Shown here: piece after piece, positions 16,001-17,667 of the stretch
How positions within the stretch are numbered: the stretch's first letter is position 1
Layout of the letters: every line of letters begins with the position of its first letter
NCBI GenBank assembly: GCA_031411695.1
Contig: JANOBO010000099.1
Location: 1-17,667 of the forward strand
Source: JAIBCL01 sp031411695
GTDB taxonomy: Bacteria; Verrucomicrobiota; Verrucomicrobiia; Verrucomicrobiales; Verrucomicrobiaceae
Reading direction: 5' to 3'
Length of the DNA stretch: 17,667 bases
Made by a program: the position numbers and the translations under genes
The notes under the pieces: generated by a model
What the model saw: only the letters and a program-made list of their open reading frames with translations
Told to the model about the DNA's origin: nothing
Databases searched by the model: none

Positions 16001-17168
16001 TCGGGTCCGTGAAGAGAGACGCCATCTGCGGCGCGGTGATCTCCCAATTCAAATGCGCTGCCGCGTTGCGAATCTCCGACCATGCGGCCGGCAATGTGGC
16101 GGTGCCGTTGATGTCTGCCGAATTGCCGCCCGACTTTGCGGACAGCCCCTTCACACTCAGCGCGCCATTCACGAGTGTGGCGGAGGTGGAGATCGTGTCC
16201 AAACTCAAGCTGCCGACGCGCACAGCGGACGCGCTCAGGGAAAGGTCCGCCGTGAGATTTGCCGGCGAGCTCGGGGGACCCTTGAGCTTGAGATCCGCAT
16301 CATCGATCCGCCACTTCATGCCTTCGGGCAGCGTGGTCCATCGGCGCACATCAGCGTCCGTCACGCGATTGAGCTGGAGAGAAAGATCGAGCTGCAATTG
16401 CCCCCACATGTTCTCCATCCTTCCCTCGGCGTGGATCGTGCCGCCGCTGGATTTCACGTCGATGTCGAAGGGAAGGGTGCCGTCCTTGAGCGCGACGAGA
16501 TCGACATTGAGCCGTGGTATCTTCACTTCCGGTGTGAGGGCCAGGTTTGTCAGGGTCACGGTCCTGCCTTGCACGAGGGTTTCACCGCGCACGTCCTTAA
16601 AACGCAGGTTGGGTGACGGCAGGATCAGCTCGCGGATCGCCAGCTCGCCAGTCTTCCCTTGATTAAGCACGAGCGTCAGTCCGCTGACGTTTACCTCGCC
16701 GCCGTCTGTGAGAATGCGCGCGGTGATGTCATGCAGCTCGATGTGGTCGATCCAATAATTCTCGCGCTCGGATTTGGCCTTCTTCTTCACGCCTGCCTTT
16801 GTGCGCAGGTCCAGCTCGATGGTCGCGTCCCGCAGTTCGACATCGCGGAGAAACTCGCCTGCGCCTTTGCGGGCGAGCTTCCATAAATTGTAGTGCGCGG
16901 CGCCGTTGTTCAGCTCCAGCTTCCGCAGCACACTGCCTTCCGGCCCGGTGAGGCGAAGTTTCTTCACGGACAGATCGGAGACGACACCGCCCTCGAGTTC
17001 GAGGTCGAGCTTGAAGCCGGCCTTCTCCGAGAAGTGTCGTGCTCCCCACCCCGCCGCGTGGCGGAGGATGGGACGGTGAAATGCAACGAGGACTCCCGCC
17101 AAGGCGAGAAGCAAAAACAACGCGCGCTTGAGCCAGCGCTTGAGTCTAGACGGTGGCGCGTCCGGCAT
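13074..17168 (-). CDS. tamB: TamB-like translocation/assembly module protein (AsmA-like, DUF490)
   Basis: The 1364-residue protein is slightly longer than E. coli TamB (about 1260). A cytoplasmic Arg/Lys-rich start and one membrane helix (about 15-31) anchor it in the inner membrane. The rest is a very long run of amphipathic beta strands, the AsmA/TamB groove-like fold, with repeated phrases of the type LSG.V.L and SGGSIRGAGTIDL. The last ~330 residues match the DUF490/TamB C-terminal domain, with VAGKISLEGARVRLPFSRL, then APKITLSSSPPLKENEIAALL, then VSENVEAVGTVGDRGFRGLL at the end. Family role: it spans the periplasm and works with a TamA-type Omp85 protein in envelope protein assembly or phospholipid movement to the outer membrane. 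tamA starts within its stop codon. An AspH-like gene ends 39 bp upstream. The ATG at 17168 is the natural start; an AAAGAAG stretch just before it is a weak ribosome site. Confidence 0.92.
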   Translation of the reverse strand: MPDAPPSRLKRWLKRALFLLLALAGVLVAFHRPILRHAAGWGARHFSEKAGFKLDLELEGGVVSDLSVKKLRLTGPEGSVLRKLELNNGAAHYNLWKLARKGAGEFLRDVELRDATIELDLRTKAGVKKKAKSERENYWIDHIELHDITARILTDGGEVNVSGLTLVLNQGKTGELAIRELILPSPNLRFKDVRGETLVQGRTVTLTNLALTPEVKIPRLNVDLVALKDGTLPFDIDVKSSGGTIHAEGRMENMWGQLQLDLSLQLNRVTDADVRRWTTLPEGMKWRIDDADLKLKGPPSSPANLTADLSLSASAVRVGSLSLDTISTSATLVNGALSVKGLSAKSGGNSADINGTATLPAAWSEIRNAAAHLNWEITAPQMASLFTDPTRFAGSLTGKGEVAVAAGKLTAASAAIRGADLKLFDKRIASVTGDVSTDSQIMRFKGVAIRLDAQNSAQLSGEIRLDGEQQASIVWEIAAADVPALVRFAAAPGIALPDAGSLSATGTAAFPLTEVIKGRIDSLVINADARMDGLVWQQRRIDETTLKAALRNQVMEVKSLDLRVGTANHAHLSGTVGLLGEQPAQLSWRVDFRDLATAFQLAGQPQMPPLSAGTFVSDGSASGPLAALRVQDFTHAVASGNARLSGVVWKNARLDSAELDAGLRDGRAEVRNFRVEFDPQNTVTANGRVTLDKAMTFDGDLKAGLTQLGKLAGWFELAKAPRVTAGSATVLWNGSGRVSPREIHGAGSVKIAGLKREGSADALSLELEARHDGQRAEIAKLQFTSGAIRGEATASLTETELNIPRLSVSSGALRVVEGSANVPLLMTQTPRPPVPIDPKRPLSIKLHTEKLDLAKLLAALGQKPAASGSIDADIKLNGTLGQLAGAIVVKAQNVRAAAAGNTLSPARIDVNAVFAQNRIDATATVKQAPLQTFTAKAVLPLDFARVIAEPRVALDAPVDVAIDLPDSDVAALKPFFPVLAQLEGTVGMKVRASGPVKNIQWSGTARLDVPNAELKQSTMTIRDLKARASLAGQRITIDELSAILSGGSIRGAGTIDLVPLRDPAINVRLEAKEALIVRNDAMSLRADGALTCIGTLSKAAIAGKMDLVRGRVFKEIEFLPLSLPNQLPPPPPAVSTRVKTITLPPLLSQWTFDIDVVSRDPVRLLGNVLNGGAVSDIHIGGTGAAPEVAGKISLEGARVRLPFSRLNITRGDIVFSKDAPLEPQLDLQGETVINNYFVTVRGSGPARAPKITLSSSPPLKENEIAALLATGSTVGDEGGLAGEAANRAAFLVVSRLYRKLLGKSAPKRYDEEPPRLTFSFSPLSTGTSQRGVTATYQVSENVEAVGTVGDRGFRGLLHYLIRFR

Positions 17169-17207
17169 GGCTTCTTTCGATGAGACGCAGCATCAGGCCG
17201 GCAAGGC

Positions 17208-17667
17208 CTATCGCAACCCCCACATGCGCTTCTCCCAAGTTCTCTCCCGCGTTTTTGCCTCGCGTAAAAAGGGCGCGAGCGCGACGACATTCATGACGAA
17301 GTGATTGATCCATTGCCACGGCTCGCGCAGCGGCCGCTCGAAATCCACGAACAGCACAACGCGATGTCCGTCCGTGTCATTCCACACTTCATGGTTCCAG
17401 GTGTCGTCGAAGATCAGGCACTTACCCTCCTCCCAGTGACAGATCCGGTTCGCGATGCGGATGCGCGCTTTGTCGCGCTCTTCACGCGTCAGCCTCAAAC
17501 CCAGAACCATGAAGAATCCGGCGAGCAGCCCCAGTTGCAGATGTGCGGACGGAAACAACAAAAACCACTGAAAGCTCGCATAGCCGATGCCCAAGGCCAG
17601 CAGCGATCCGCCAGCCACTGCAAGCAATCCTATCCACGGCGTTGTGCGCAGGCCGATGGCAATCGTG
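17208..17667 (-). CDS. aspartyl/asparaginyl beta-hydroxylase-like protein, partial (5' end off right edge), atypical N-terminal part
   Basis: The last 152 codons are visible and the frame stays open to the window edge. The C-terminal half clearly matches the AspH/LpxO-type Fe(II)/2-oxoglutarate oxygenase fold: ARIRIAN, then CHWEEGKCLIFDDTWNHEVWN, then RVVLFVDFERPL. The His of NHEVW is the expected second iron ligand and the Arg of HRVVLF the expected 2-oxoglutarate contact. Upstream, where the family has its first His ligand (an H-x-G-type motif) and the YHLGL strand, this protein shows two hydrophobic stretches, WIGLLAVAGGSLLALGIGY and LQLGLLAGFFMVLGLRL, which look like a membrane hairpin. 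The enzyme may therefore be incomplete or rearranged. A start codon cannot be placed. It is followed by tamB after 39 bp, so they probably share an operon. It may modify an envelope protein or lipid A, as LpxO does. Confidence 0.72.
   Translation of the reverse strand, partial: TIAIGLRTTPWIGLLAVAGGSLLALGIGYASFQWFLLFPSAHLQLGLLAGFFMVLGLRLTREERDKARIRIANRICHWEEGKCLIFDDTWNHEVWNDTDGHRVVLFVDFERPLREPWQWINHFVMNVVALAPFLREAKTRERTWEKRMWGLR

Overview
This is a high-GC bacterial chromosome window, most likely from a member of the Verrucomicrobiota. The phylum call is an inference. It rests on a secreted formylglycine-type sulfatase, a DUF1080 (3-keto-disaccharide hydrolase-like) protein, an ExbB/TolQ-type channel with an N-terminal MJ0042-like zinc ribbon, a VC0807-family membrane protein, spacers rich in palindromes, and the scarcity of clear Shine-Dalgarno sequences. 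No rRNA, tRNA, CRISPR array, transposase or integrase is visible.

Left part (1-5411). On the minus strand lies the 5' part of a zinc-ribbon MotA/TolQ/ExbB channel gene that runs off the left edge, preceded by a secreted sulfatase. A 348-bp divergent spacer with a perfect 14-bp inverted repeat separates these from a plus-strand pair, glycerate 2-kinase (glxK/garK family) and fabD. A hairpin closes that pair against the convergent gene that follows.

Middle (5412-8324). A VC0807-like membrane protein (minus) is divergent from a DUF3828-type exported protein (plus). The C-terminus of the DUF3828 gene appears frameshifted by a third copy of a 7-bp tandem repeat. A secreted DUF1080 protein follows. 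Then comes about 740 bp without a recognisable intact gene. It holds several palindromes, two copies of a ~73-bp hairpin repeat, and a ~136-nt block closed by an 18-bp stem (15 Watson-Crick pairs plus three G-U pairs if read as plus-strand RNA).

Accessory island (8325-10303). Two adjacent plus-strand genes that I cannot assign encode a 449-residue beta-rich protein and, 2 bp downstream, a 208-residue exported protein with a proline-rich stalk and a C-terminal membrane anchor. They look more AT-rich and use codons differently from their neighbours, and they sit directly next to the repeats. This is the best candidate for an undescribed module here.

Right part (10521-17667). All genes are on the minus strand. 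In transcription order they are an aspartyl/asparaginyl beta-hydroxylase-like gene (cut by the right edge), tamB, tamA (overlapping tamB by 4 bp) and a small GAF-domain gene. TamB and TamA are predicted to form the inner-to-outer membrane bridge used for envelope assembly or lipid transport.
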